40,166 nucleotides of DNA from JBDROX01 sp043809645. Lineage in GTDB: Bacteria; Patescibacteriota; Patescibacteriia; Magasanikbacterales; UBA922. A program made the position numbers and the translations under genes. The notes under the pieces were generated by a model. It saw only the letters and a program-made list of their open reading frames with translations. It ran no database searches and was not told the DNA's origin. Position 1 is the stretch's first letter, and each line of letters opens with the position of its first letter. The stretch is from contig JBDROX010000006.1 of assembly GCA_043809645.1 (NCBI GenBank), forward strand, positions 1 through 40,166. The letters are read 5' to 3'. This document shows positions 1 through 6,208 of this stretch, piece by piece.

Positions 1-1
1 C

Positions 2-142
2 AGGCGTGATCTCTACGAAATTCTACAAATTTTATCTGTGTCTCAATTTGAGAAAATCCCTTTAACAAGCCTTTTGAATGATGGCACTTTACAAAAGGTT
101 GAACACGACCTCCAGAAACCGCTTCCTTTAGGTCTTTTTTAA
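2..142 (+). CDS. Transposase C-terminal end (IS4-like), partial
   Basis: An open frame enters from the left edge and stops at TAA 140-142, giving 46 residues. The segment LYEILQILSVSQFEKIPL resembles the C-terminus of IS4-type transposases, which commonly end with an 'LYxILQILSxSxFEKTPL' helix about 25-30 residues before the stop; this is from memory of the family, not a search. The catalytic core lies outside the window. The stop codon is only about 8-14 nt from the point where the neighbouring attC-like site resumes (CGTTCC at 156-161), so the element probably ends inside that site, with a terminal sequence near TAACGCAACACTAGTG. Identification rests on a short tail, so confidence is moderate. 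Confidence 0.45.
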   Translation, partial: RRDLYEILQILSVSQFEKIPLTSLLNDGTLQKVEHDLQKPLPLGLF

Positions 143-156
143 CGCAACACTAGTGC

Positions 157-276
157 GTTCCTGCGTATGCGATGTTTGCCTGTGGTATAATTGCACGATG
201 TGCTTACCACTGGCAAATATGGGTGGAGGCTTGCGGAGGTACGGAGCAAGCCGTAACCGCATACGCAGTGTTATAT
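157..276 (-). other. attC-like site A, outer box broken by IS
   Basis: The site has a P1 stem TGCGTATGCG/CGCATACGCA (162-171 with 258-267), branch P2 TTTGCC..GGCAAA, junction TATGGGTGGA, branch P3 GGCTTGC/GCAAGCC, GTAAC, then GT and box GTTATATGA. It is nearly identical to site C (two substitutions over about 119 nt). The left box expected at about 150-156 is missing: the sequence there reads CTAGTGC, joined to the transposase end. One of the two substitutions leaves one mispair in P2. Confidence 0.7.
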
Positions 277-855
277 GATGTTTTTGTGTGACACGTCATT
301 GAGATAAAACAAAATTGCTATCAACGAAATGCCATCTGATATTTCTTTGTTATCAACTAGTTCTTTGACTTTAGCAATAGAGAGCCAATGGATTTCGTTT
401 ACCTCGTCGGTGTCAAAATCTACTTGCTTAGACACATCTACTTCGCCAATAACTACATGCGTTGTTTGGTTTGACATGCCATTTGAAGGATTGAACGAAT
501 AGCGGAGTTTTAATGCCCTCGTTTTGAATCCAGTTTCCTCTAGTACTTCGCGTTCAGCAGCTTTCAAAATATCTTCATTTTTATCGATTCCGCCAGCTGG
601 CAACTCCCAGTCTATATTTTGAGTAGTGTAGCGAAGTGCCTTGATAAAGCACATTTCGTTTTTATCATTGGTGAGTAAGACGACCACCGAATCATTCGGA
701 TAATCGAGGAAATGATACTTCTCAATGATTTTGCCAGAAGGCATTAAAACTCTATCGGTATAGAGATTAATCCATTGGCTCTCGTAGATTGTTTTTCGAT
801 CTAATCTTTTAGGTAACATATGTTTATTTAGTGTCACACGAAAATTTCATATAAC
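270..855. repeat. Terminal inverted repeat of cassette 1 (arms 270-294 and 831-855)
   Basis: The 25-nt arms match at 22 positions. The outer 9 nt (GTTATATGA/TCATATAAC) are perfect, positions 10-11 mismatch, and GTGTGACAC/GTGTCACAC closes the arm. The left arm overlaps the last codons of the NUDIX gene, so its stop codon lies in the box. The right arm lies upstream of the preferred ATG. Confidence 0.75.
271..819 (-). CDS. NUDIX hydrolase (ADP-ribose pyrophosphatase-like), cassette 1
   Basis: This is predicted to hydrolyse a nucleoside diphosphate linked to another moiety; the length (182 aa) and the ELPAGG lead-in resemble ADP-ribose pyrophosphatases. A complete Nudix box G-x5-E-x7-R-E-V-x-E-E-x-G-F is visible (GGIDKNEDILKAAEREVLEE..), so it is probably active on Mg2+-dependent substrates. 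The start at ATG 819 is preferred because the frame's upstream GTG (837) lies inside the cassette's inverted repeat. The stop codon TAA is part of the recombination box at 270-276, so gene and cassette end together. No Shine-Dalgarno sequence is evident. It is the only gene of cassette 1. The family is certain; the substrate is not determinable. Confidence 0.85.
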   Translation of the reverse strand: MLPKRLDRKTIYESQWINLYTDRVLMPSGKIIEKYHFLDYPNDSVVVLLTNDKNEMCFIKALRYTTQNIDWELPAGGIDKNEDILKAAEREVLEETGFKTRALKLRYSFNPSNGMSNQTTHVVIGEVDVSKQVDFDTDEVNEIHWLSIAKVKELVDNKEISDGISLIAILFYLNDVSHKNII

Positions 856-940
856 GTTTCGGCATATCTGAAGTCCGCCCAGGGCGGATTTGGGTGGAGT
901 CTTTTGTATAAAAGACGTAACCAGATATGCCGTGTTGTGC
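849..940 (-). other. attC-like site B
   Basis: Order on the plus strand: box ATATAAC, GTTTC, P1 GGCATATCTG (861-870), AAG, short P2 hairpin TCCGC/GCGGA, TTTGGGTGGA, P3 GTCTTTT-GTAT-AAAAGAC, GTAAC, P1' CAGATATGCC (922-931), GT, box GTTGTGC. The stems differ in sequence from sites C and D, but stem order, the 10-bp P1 length and the junction sequences are the same. The two outer boxes do not complement each other, as expected for a junction of two different cassettes. Confidence 0.75.
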
Positions 941-1007
941 GATGTATGCTTTTCTTTTTGTCTCGTCTCAACGAGACCGATTTTATAAAATGTAAAAAAA
1001 TGATTTT

Positions 1008-1059
1008 GTCTTGGCGTAGGGGCAGAGGGGTTTGGGGGTGAATGTCCCGAAGCCAAGAC
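1008..1059. repeat. Additional hairpin GTCTTGGC/GCCAAGAC in cassette 2
   Basis: Perfect 8-bp arms (1008-1015, 1052-1059) enclose a 36-nt G-rich interval containing TTTGGGGGTGA at about 1031, close to the TTTGGGTGGA junction motif of the attC-like sites. It lies just past the stop codon of the cassette 2 gene and is followed, on the minus strand, by an A/T-rich tract with a T-run. It may be a terminator or a decayed recombination site. Confidence 0.5.
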
Positions 1060-1069
1060 TCCTTATTCC

Positions 1070-1753
1070 TTAATCCTTTTCATTAAATGCATTAGCTACT
1101 TCTTTTGCATATTCGCTGCCTAAGCCATTTTTCACTGCTTCGTCTAATAATTTTTGCACATCTTCACTGTTTGGTCTGTAATTCGGAGAAAAAGATCTGC
1201 TCATAAAACCAGCAACTTTTATCGTTTCAGTATCCTCGGAAAGTAAAGACGCTAATTCTTCATTTTTTAAAATAGGCGTGTCTTTCATTCCCGCTTGAGC
1301 AAAATATGGGATTCGCTGAGTAACAGAAAGAGAATGAGCTTTTTCGAGAAGTTCCGCGCCTTGTGGCACTTGAGCATTCATAAACGATGATAGTTTTTGC
1401 TCCATAGCTTCCAAAACGGAAATTTCATTTTCTAAATCACAGCCGATTGCAGAAGCTAATTCTGCTAAATATTGAGTATCTTGCAAACAATGCTTTAAAT
1501 CATCGACTGAAGAATTATCTTCTAAGTTGTTCGCACCAGAAAGCCACAAGGTATATTGCTTAATAAATTCCTTTAAGTTACCGTCGTCTTTTTTTCGGGC
1601 TTCATTAAGCTCTTCACTTGGAATAGTACGCCTGTCTGCGGAGAAAAGAGGATTATTATATCTTCGTTGCAAGTGGCGCTCAAAACATCCGGGTTTTTCG
1701 CGCCATTCAATTTGAATTTGTTGACTTGTCGGTTGTTTTTTGTTCCAAAACAT
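1070..1753 (-). CDS. Hypothetical protein, cassette 2
   Basis: A 227-residue soluble protein that I do not recognise. It begins MFWNKKQPTSQQIQIEWREK, is charged and largely helical by composition, has no signal peptide or membrane segment, and has one central stretch (about 75-130) rich in Leu/Glu that could be coiled coil. There is one candidate ATG at 1753 and no clear ribosome-binding site, like the other cassette genes. It is the only gene of cassette 2 and is flanked by that cassette's very long inverted repeats. The open frame fills the space between the repeats and no frameshift is evident, so it is probably a real gene of unknown function. Confidence 0.65.
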   Translation of the reverse strand: MFWNKKQPTSQQIQIEWREKPGCFERHLQRRYNNPLFSADRRTIPSEELNEARKKDDGNLKEFIKQYTLWLSGANNLEDNSSVDDLKHCLQDTQYLAELASAIGCDLENEISVLEAMEQKLSSFMNAQVPQGAELLEKAHSLSVTQRIPYFAQAGMKDTPILKNEELASLLSEDTETIKVAGFMSRSFSPNYRPNSEDVQKLLDEAVKNGLGSEYAKEVANAFNEKD

Positions 1754-1865
1754 ATTTGTAAAAGTTAATTATAAATACCTTATAGCCCCCCTAATAAAAA
1801 ATTAAATCATTTTTTTACATTTTATAAAATCGTAGCCGATAGGCGAAAAAAGAAAAGCATATTTC

Positions 1866-1992
1866 GCACAACGTTTCTGCGTATGCGATGTTTGCCAGTG
1901 GTATAATTGCACGAAGTGCTTACCACTGGCAAATATGGGTGGAGGCTTGCGGAGGTACGGAGCAAGCCGTAACCGCATACGCAGTGTTATAT
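1866..1992 (-). other. attC-like site C
   Basis: Box GCACAAC, GTTTC, P1 TGCGTATGCG (1878-1887), ATG, a long P2 of 13 perfect pairs (TTTGCCAGTGGTA/TACCACTGGCAAA) with a small GCAC/GTGC hairpin in its loop, TATGGGTGGA, P3 GGCTTGC/GCAAGCC, GTAAC, P1' CGCATACGCA, GT, box GTTATAT. At 127 nt it is the longest site. It shares almost its whole sequence with site A although the adjoining cassettes are unrelated. Confidence 0.75.
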
Positions 1993-2829
1993 GATGTAAT
2001 TTTTAGAGCTATCATTTTTTAGTTGCGCTTAAGAACCAAATCCCAATTCAGTTGGCTGAACAGACCACCCATACATTATTCCAAATATTATATTTAGTAG
2101 GATCATAAGTATGTTACCAATAACAAAGTAAGTCGAAAAAGGCATATTCATGAGTTTTCGCCCTAGCTTCTGTTTTGATTTATAGAGCGAATATGTCAAA
2201 TAGCCTGCTAAAGCTATTGTGAAGATAGTTACATGACCTTCTGCGTTTAGAACTGCAAAAATGATTCCATAGAGTATTGCTGTAATTACGATAATGCCTT
2301 TTTCGACGGTTTTGAGACTAATGGGTGGTCTGTTCAATTCCAATTTTGCTATAAAGTACAATAATATTAGATATGGCAAAGCAACTAAAAAATGGGCAGG
2401 ATATTCCTCAAGAAAGTACGCTACTTGTGAGGTAAAATTTTCTGTAAAATGCTGAATGTTGGCATTGGTATTTACGAAAGTTTCTTCGATGAGTTGTGCG
2501 GCGGTATGTATTCCAGCTCCGAAACTTAGGAATAAAAGCAAAATGATACTTGGTGCTAGAAGTTTTTTCTCATCGAAGAAGCGGTTTTTCGATCTTTCTT
2601 GAGAATATACTGCTTTGAAAATCAAAAAGTTACCAATCACCATTAGTAATACATACACAAAAGGCTCAAGTGTAGCCTGAATAGTGAGGGTTTCTCCTTG
2701 AATAAGTGGCTGTTGTAAAAAAACACCAAAAGCATACAAACCGAAAAGTATGTAAGAAGCTGTTAATGCGATTATTGCTTTGGTAACTTTTTGCATTTTA
2801 AATTAGCTCTAAAAATTATTTCATATAAC
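1986..2829. repeat. Terminal inverted repeat of cassette 3 (arms 1986-2011 and 2804-2829)
   Basis: The arms of 26 nt match at 24 positions: GTTATATGA, mismatched dinucleotide (TG against AA), then TAATTTTTAGAGCTA perfectly. Both arms lie just outside the coding region. Confidence 0.8.
2029..2796 (-). CDS. Seven-helix membrane protein, unknown function, cassette 3
   Basis: A 255-residue integral membrane protein with about seven hydrophobic segments (roughly residues 5-27, 43-63, 80-99, 133-151, 167-183, 189-205 and 222-242). Three histidines lie in or next to membrane segments: H97 in GAGIHTAAQ, H135 in YPAHFLVALPY and H188 in AEGHVTIF. Spaced intramembrane histidines are seen in metal-dependent membrane hydrolases and in haem or metal carriers, but I cannot assign a family. 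The start is ATG 2796, directly inside the cassette's right inverted repeat, without a visible Shine-Dalgarno. It is the only gene of cassette 3. Confidence 0.75.
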   Translation of the reverse strand: MQKVTKAIIALTASYILFGLYAFGVFLQQPLIQGETLTIQATLEPFVYVLLMVIGNFLIFKAVYSQERSKNRFFDEKKLLAPSIILLLFLSFGAGIHTAAQLIEETFVNTNANIQHFTENFTSQVAYFLEEYPAHFLVALPYLILLYFIAKLELNRPPISLKTVEKGIIVITAILYGIIFAVLNAEGHVTIFTIALAGYLTYSLYKSKQKLGRKLMNMPFSTYFVIGNILMILLNIIFGIMYGWSVQPTELGFGS

Positions 2830-2919
2830 GTTTCGGGATAAAAGAAGTTTTGCGACTGAAAGGAGCAAAATTTGGGTGAGGCACGAGCCGAGTGCCGAAC
2901 CTTTTATCCCGTGTTGTGC
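2823..2919 (-). other. attC-like site D
   Basis: Box ATATAAC, GTTTC, P1 GGGATAAAAG (2835-2844), AAG, P2 TTTTGC/GCAAAA, TTTGGGTGA, P3 GGCAC/GTGCC, GAAC, P1' CTTTTATCCC (2901-2910), GT, box GTTGTGC. P1, P2 and P3 have no sequence in common with sites B and C but preserve pairing and order; only box, GTTTC, junction and GT sequences are retained. Confidence 0.75.
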
Positions 2920-3779
2920 GACCCGAGCGTAACGCAGTGAAGCGAGAGCGCAGCGTGGCTTTAGCGTATCAAAAAATTTATTCATTAATTTACTTTTGTG
3001 CAATTACGACCATTCTTTTACTAACTTCTTTCGAATACTTGGTAAAGTCATAATCTCCATAATATTCAACTCTATCGAAATCTGTCTTGTTAAAGAAATT
3101 TTCAAACTCTTTCTTCCCAAGTGCCATATATTCCATTGATTCAAATGCCTGATTAAAACCTGTCGGCGTTTTTTTAACGTTAAGTATGTTGAATATCACT
3201 TTTTCATGGCTCGGATATTCGAGGAAAAAGTAAAACGCTTGGTCTTTGTGAATTCTAGCGGGAATAAACTTGGGCTTAGCTTTGAAAAATGAATCGGCAA
3301 AACCATTATCAATGACAACAATGCCACCATCATTCAAGCGATCATACATTGATTTCAAAGTCGCAATAGCCTCTTTATCGTTTGAATTGTGAGGAAAACT
3401 TGTTGTCATGCAGATAATCATGTCAAATTTCTCTTTCCAAGACTTTGAAAGCGTCCTGAAATTCTCATTTTTTAAAGCTATTGAAAGACCTTTGAGATTT
3501 TTTCCAGTCTTTTCTAGCATTCCATCGGACAAGTCAGAACCAGCACACTTAAGCCCAAGTTTATTCAACATGAACAAATGCCAGCCAGTGCCACAAGCAC
3601 AGTCAAGACAGGTTTTAATCGAATATTTCTCGATTATCTTTTTGAAGAAGGATTCTTGTTTGAAAATTTCTTCTTTTGGTTGTAGTGCATCGTAATCGAC
3701 GGACAGATTTTGATAGTCATCCATAGTTATTTAGTAATTGCATAAAAGATTATATAAATTTTTTGATATGTCGCACAAC
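2913..3779. repeat. Terminal inverted repeat of cassette 4 (split left arm)
   Basis: The left arm is GTTGTGCGAC (2913-2922) plus TATCAAAAAATTTAT (2967-2981). The right arm is their reverse complement at 3754-3768 and 3770-3779. A 44-nt GC-rich segment (2923-2966, rich in GAGCG/GCGAG) interrupts the left arm only and looks like an insertion after the repeat was formed. Confidence 0.7.
2990..3724 (-). CDS. Class I SAM-dependent methyltransferase, cassette 4
   Basis: 244 residues with the Rossmann methyltransferase fold: motif I LDCACGTGWHLFML near residue 40-53, an acidic motif II (GSDLSDGMLE) that would bind the ribose of S-adenosylmethionine, motif IV region FDMIICMTTSFPH, and the GGIVVIDNG strand. 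The N-terminal pattern 'YDxLxxxxEIFKQESFF' resembles glycine/sarcosine-type or small-molecule methyltransferases, but the acceptor cannot be told. The start is ATG 3724. In the minus-strand reading it is the first cassette after the presumed attI end, the best-expressed position in classical integrons. The family assignment is firm; the specificity is unknown. Confidence 0.82.
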   Translation of the reverse strand: MDDYQNLSVDYDALQPKEEIFKQESFFKKIIEKYSIKTCLDCACGTGWHLFMLNKLGLKCAGSDLSDGMLEKTGKNLKGLSIALKNENFRTLSKSWKEKFDMIICMTTSFPHNSNDKEAIATLKSMYDRLNDGGIVVIDNGFADSFFKAKPKFIPARIHKDQAFYFFLEYPSHEKVIFNILNVKKTPTGFNQAFESMEYMALGKKEFENFFNKTDFDRVEYYGDYDFTKYSKEVSKRMVVIAQK

Positions 3780-3868
3780 TATGTATATACCAACTTCTAA
3801 ATATTTTTGCTGAGTTATAGTATAATTTACTCAGATAATTCCATTCAGAACAGGTGTATGATTACACG
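3780..3868 (-). promoter_or_regulatory. Possible attI/leader end of the cassette array
   Basis: On the right of the last box (3771-3779) the structured site is absent, as expected for the array's leading end. The 90-nt gap holds a partly palindromic AT-rich segment TGAGT..ACTCA (3811-3833) containing TATACT on the minus strand (3819-3824), a possible -10 element directed into the array. Its -35 is poor. No integrase or remnant of one is visible. Confidence 0.3.
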
Positions 3869-4984
3869 TTACCTCTTCCTAAATTTCCAAATCTCTCTCC
3901 CAACATGCTGGCCTTCTCTGTGATATAGGAGGGATGGAGAATCTTCTGTGAGTGGGAGAATATTGAATCCGAGTTCTTTGATTTTATCGAGACAGCCTAT
4001 AGTCATCCATTCATCCCTGAAACGAAATTTTGGAATGATCATAACCACTGTTCCATTACTTTTTAGAATTTTGTGAAAGGACGTGAATGCGGAGGTGTAG
4101 AGCCTTTTCAATTCCTCTACTTGCTTCTCTAGAAAGCTCTCTGAATCATTTCCTCGGAGTGGAACGCCCATGTAGGGTTCGGAGATAATAGAACCAACTG
4201 ACTTTTCACCCAGCTTCTTGTCTATGTCTCGAACGTCTGATTCTAGAAGTCTGTAGTCCATAGCTTGCAGTCCATAGTCCTTCTGTATCCACTCCAGATT
4301 TTTTTTTGTGTCTTCTATGGCCTTCGGAGAAGTATCGCTTCCAATCAAATTTCCATATCCCATGAGTGCTGCTTCCATGAGGACTGTACCAGATCCACAG
4401 TATGGATCGAGAAGTACATCGTCTTCCTGTGCTTCTGCAAGATTAATCATAATCTTTGCTAATTTCGGTGGGAGCATGCCACTCTTCGCGTCAAAACCAG
4501 GTCGGCCAAAGTCTCGCTTGCCAAGCTCTTCGATTGGTTGGATCGCGACGGTGATGAAGAGTTGCTTTTCATGAAGTGTGAGGTCAGTCTGTCTTTCGAC
4601 AAGATTATTATGAAGAATCGTTGCAGTATTCTTGGGTTCAATATATCTCACAGATCTTTCTTGGTCTTTGAGTTCCTTCTTCGTCTGAAGTGCAATCTGT
4701 CTTGCATTGTTTCCAGAGAGTGAGAATTGAATCTTTCCATCTGGTACAGCATCCAGAAGATAGTCTGTAATATTTTGTTCTTTCGGAGATGTCTGTATCT
4801 TCAGCGTCCCGCCGAGTCTGTTCATGAGTGCAACTGTGTCTATATCCTTCTTTGTTTCTACCTGATAGAGAGCCTTTTTGCTTTCAAGAACAGTGAATGG
4901 GATTTTCCATAAAGAAAAAACAGATTCAATTTCTGCTATAGATATTTTTGGTTGTCGGCCGAGATGGAATAGATATGTGAGCAT
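3869..4984 (-). CDS. Trm11/TrmG10-type RNA (guanine-N2) methyltransferase
   Basis: 371 residues. The N-terminal ~150 residues match the THUMP-containing half seen in Trm11 and archaeal Trm-G10 enzymes. The C-terminal half is a SAM methyltransferase with motif I LLDPYCGSGTVLMEA (about 191-205), GSDTSP as motif II, and a DPPY-like catalytic motif SEPYMGVPLRG near residue 268, where E replaces the usual first D. The enzyme would methylate the exocyclic N2 of a guanine in tRNA or a related RNA. It is divergent from the next gene, with about 117 nt between starts. The class is confident; the exact target nucleotide is not. Confidence 0.8.
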   Translation of the reverse strand: MLTYLFHLGRQPKISIAEIESVFSLWKIPFTVLESKKALYQVETKKDIDTVALMNRLGGTLKIQTSPKEQNITDYLLDAVPDGKIQFSLSGNNARQIALQTKKELKDQERSVRYIEPKNTATILHNNLVERQTDLTLHEKQLFITVAIQPIEELGKRDFGRPGFDAKSGMLPPKLAKIMINLAEAQEDDVLLDPYCGSGTVLMEAALMGYGNLIGSDTSPKAIEDTKKNLEWIQKDYGLQAMDYRLLESDVRDIDKKLGEKSVGSIISEPYMGVPLRGNDSESFLEKQVEELKRLYTSAFTSFHKILKSNGTVVMIIPKFRFRDEWMTIGCLDKIKELGFNILPLTEDSPSLLYHREGQHVGREIWKFRKR

Positions 4985-5040
4985 ATGTATATTTTTGGAT
5001 TATGATAGTATGGTATCATAAAGAGTATCCTTCGCCCAAT

Positions 5041-5069
5041 TTGACATGGCGTAACTCTAGTGATAGGAT
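5041..5069 (+). promoter_or_regulatory. Sigma70-type promoter for the amidotransferase gene
   Basis: TTGACA (5041-5046), 17-nt spacer, TAGGAT (5064-5069). The predicted start of transcription near 5076 lies upstream of ATG 5102 and so rules out the in-frame upstream ATG at 5060. Confidence 0.65.
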
Positions 5070-5101
5070 TTTCTTTATCCAAATACTTATTTTCGCTTAC
5101 T

Positions 5102-5812
5102 ATGGCAAAAAAAATACTCTTTGTCCAGTTTCGCACTGATGTTTCCCTCGCACACGAACAGCTCTGTGTGAATGAAATGCTTGGTCTAAAAGATGGAGAA
5201 CTGGTATTTGTGAATGCAATAGAAATAGATGTAACTACAGTAGACCTTACAGATGTAGCTGGTATTGTGCTAGGTGGGTGTGGAGAGTTCTACCTGACTC
5301 GAGAAGATGGGATTGGATCGTGGAGAGATGCTACTATGCGATTTTTGGACACTGTTCTAGAAAAGAACATCCCGCTCTTTGCAACATGTTTTGGGTTTCA
5401 GTTCCTTGCACTTCATGAAGGGGCCATCATAGTTCAGGATCTGGATGCAGCAGAAACAGGGACATTTGAAATTTCCCTTCTGGATGGTGCTCGTGATGAT
5501 GAATTATTCAAAGATCTTCCAGAAAGGTTCTGGGCTCAACTGGGGCACAAGGACATTTTGACTGACGTGCCAGATCATTTGATCCCTCTCGCATGTTCAG
5601 AAAAAGTGGCAGTGCAAGCATTTCGTTTTAAAGGAAAGCCAGTGTGGGGATTGCTCTTTCATGCAGAGCTTAATAAGCAGAGTATGATAGAAAGGCTTGA
5701 TCTTTATCCTGATTATGCAGATGAGATCATAGAAACCAAGAAAAATTTACAGGAGACTCCAGAAGCAGGAGGTATTTTAAAGAAGTTTGTTTCCATGGTC
5801 CTAGGTGCCTAG
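5102..5812 (+). CDS. Class I glutamine amidotransferase (GMP synthase-like domain protein)
   Basis: A stand-alone 236-residue class I GATase fold that hydrolyses glutamine to ammonia for an unknown acceptor. The triad is visible: nucleophile C96 in FATCFGFQFLA, and H187 and E189 in LLFHAELNK (usual FHPE). The oxyanion region LGGCGEFYL is near residue 57-65. Length fits free GATase-like proteins rather than full GMP synthase, since the synthetase domain is absent. It has its own promoter and stands alone on the plus strand, so no partner is suggested by context. Confidence 0.82.
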   Translation: MAKKILFVQFRTDVSLAHEQLCVNEMLGLKDGELVFVNAIEIDVTTVDLTDVAGIVLGGCGEFYLTREDGIGSWRDATMRFLDTVLEKNIPLFATCFGFQFLALHEGAIIVQDLDAAETGTFEISLLDGARDDELFKDLPERFWAQLGHKDILTDVPDHLIPLACSEKVAVQAFRFKGKPVWGLLFHAELNKQSMIERLDLYPDYADEIIETKKNLQETPEAGGILKKFVSMVLGA

Positions 5813-5967
5813 CTATCCACATTATAGTTGACAGTTTTTTTCTCTCCTGTAATACTAGAAATAATATGAATACAAATTGCCAATATACATTTATTCGAAG
5901 CCTCTTTATCCTCGTTCGCGCAGGCGGTGGTTTGGTTCATGTAGAATAATATATTCACAAAAAACCT

Positions 5968-5994
5968 AAATCCCCGCCAACAAGGCGGGGATTT
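5968..5994 (+). terminator. Rho-independent terminator
   Basis: Stem AAATCCCCGCC/GGCGGGGATTT with AACAA loop, followed by TTTTTG. It lies about 155 nt past the amidotransferase stop; nothing else is recognised between. Confidence 0.8.
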
Positions 5995-6208
5995 TTGTAT
6001 AGTGGGTGTCTGTAGTGCAGAGGTGCAGTGTAGGCGCGCGGGATACATTTCCCCTTTTGGCGATAGACTACACATCTATGCCATGAGGGGGTTCCCGTTT
6101 CTTCCTACCAAAGTCCATTCGAAGAAAGGTGCCAGAACTGACATTTTTCTTTGCAGGGGCTTACCCTTGTGAATTGTACATTTCGATGTCATCAGGAGGA
6201 AAAACGTC
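5995..6208 (+). promoter_or_regulatory. Leader of the ATP-grasp gene with strong Shine-Dalgarno
   Basis: No gene is seen here. The stretch becomes GC-richer than its surroundings, like the gene that follows. AGGAGGA at 6194-6200, eight bases before ATG 6209, is a stronger ribosome-binding site than those of most genes in this window. No clear -10/-35 pair stands out. Confidence 0.5.

Larger units (their letters stand above)
934..1872. repeat. Long terminal inverted repeat of cassette 2 (arms 934-1006 and 1804-1872)
   Basis: The outer part (934-959 against 1847-1872) matches at 24 of 26 positions, the two mismatches being positions 10-11 as in cassettes 1 and 3. A perfect 29-nt inner part follows (978-1006 against 1804-1832). 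Between them each arm carries an unrelated mini-hairpin: GTCTCGT..ACGAGAC on the left and a weaker GCC..GGC on the right. This is the longest end repeat of the four cassettes. Confidence 0.85.
157..3779 (-). mobile_element. Integron-like cassette array: four one-gene cassettes with attC-like sites
   Basis: Four minus-strand genes sit between four structured sites (A 157-276, B 849-940, C 1866-1992, D 2823-2919), with a lone box at 3771-3779. Cassette limits are 270-855, 934-1872, 1986-2829 and 2913-3779. Each begins with a 9-nt box and ends with its exact reverse complement: GTTATATGA/TCATATAAC for cassettes 1 and 3, GTTGTGCGA/TCGCACAAC for 2 and 4. Within any linear site the two boxes therefore do not match, but they would match in the excised circle, as known for integron cassettes recombining within GTT. 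All genes read the same way. Read on the minus strand, the array starts at 3779, where only a box is present (as at an attI junction), and runs to site A, which is broken by an insertion sequence. No tyrosine integrase gene is in the window, so this is a cassette cluster lacking a nearby integrase. Confidence 0.75.

Noticed and set aside
847..1056. Open frame of 69 codons across site B on the minus strand
   Set aside because: It runs through both hairpin branches and the inverted repeat of cassette 2. Its coding content is a by-product of the structured site.
157..2919. Structured sites as transcription terminators or riboswitches
   Set aside because: They lack T-runs, and the cassette-wise matching of the outer boxes is not explained by a role in transcription.
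2821..3003. Open frame of 60 codons across site D
   Set aside because: It lies over the attC-like site and the 44-nt insert, with no protein-like composition.
150..3779. CRISPR array
   Set aside because: The repeats are 92-127 nt, differ from one another in stem sequence and enclose whole genes; there are no short regular spacers or cas genes.
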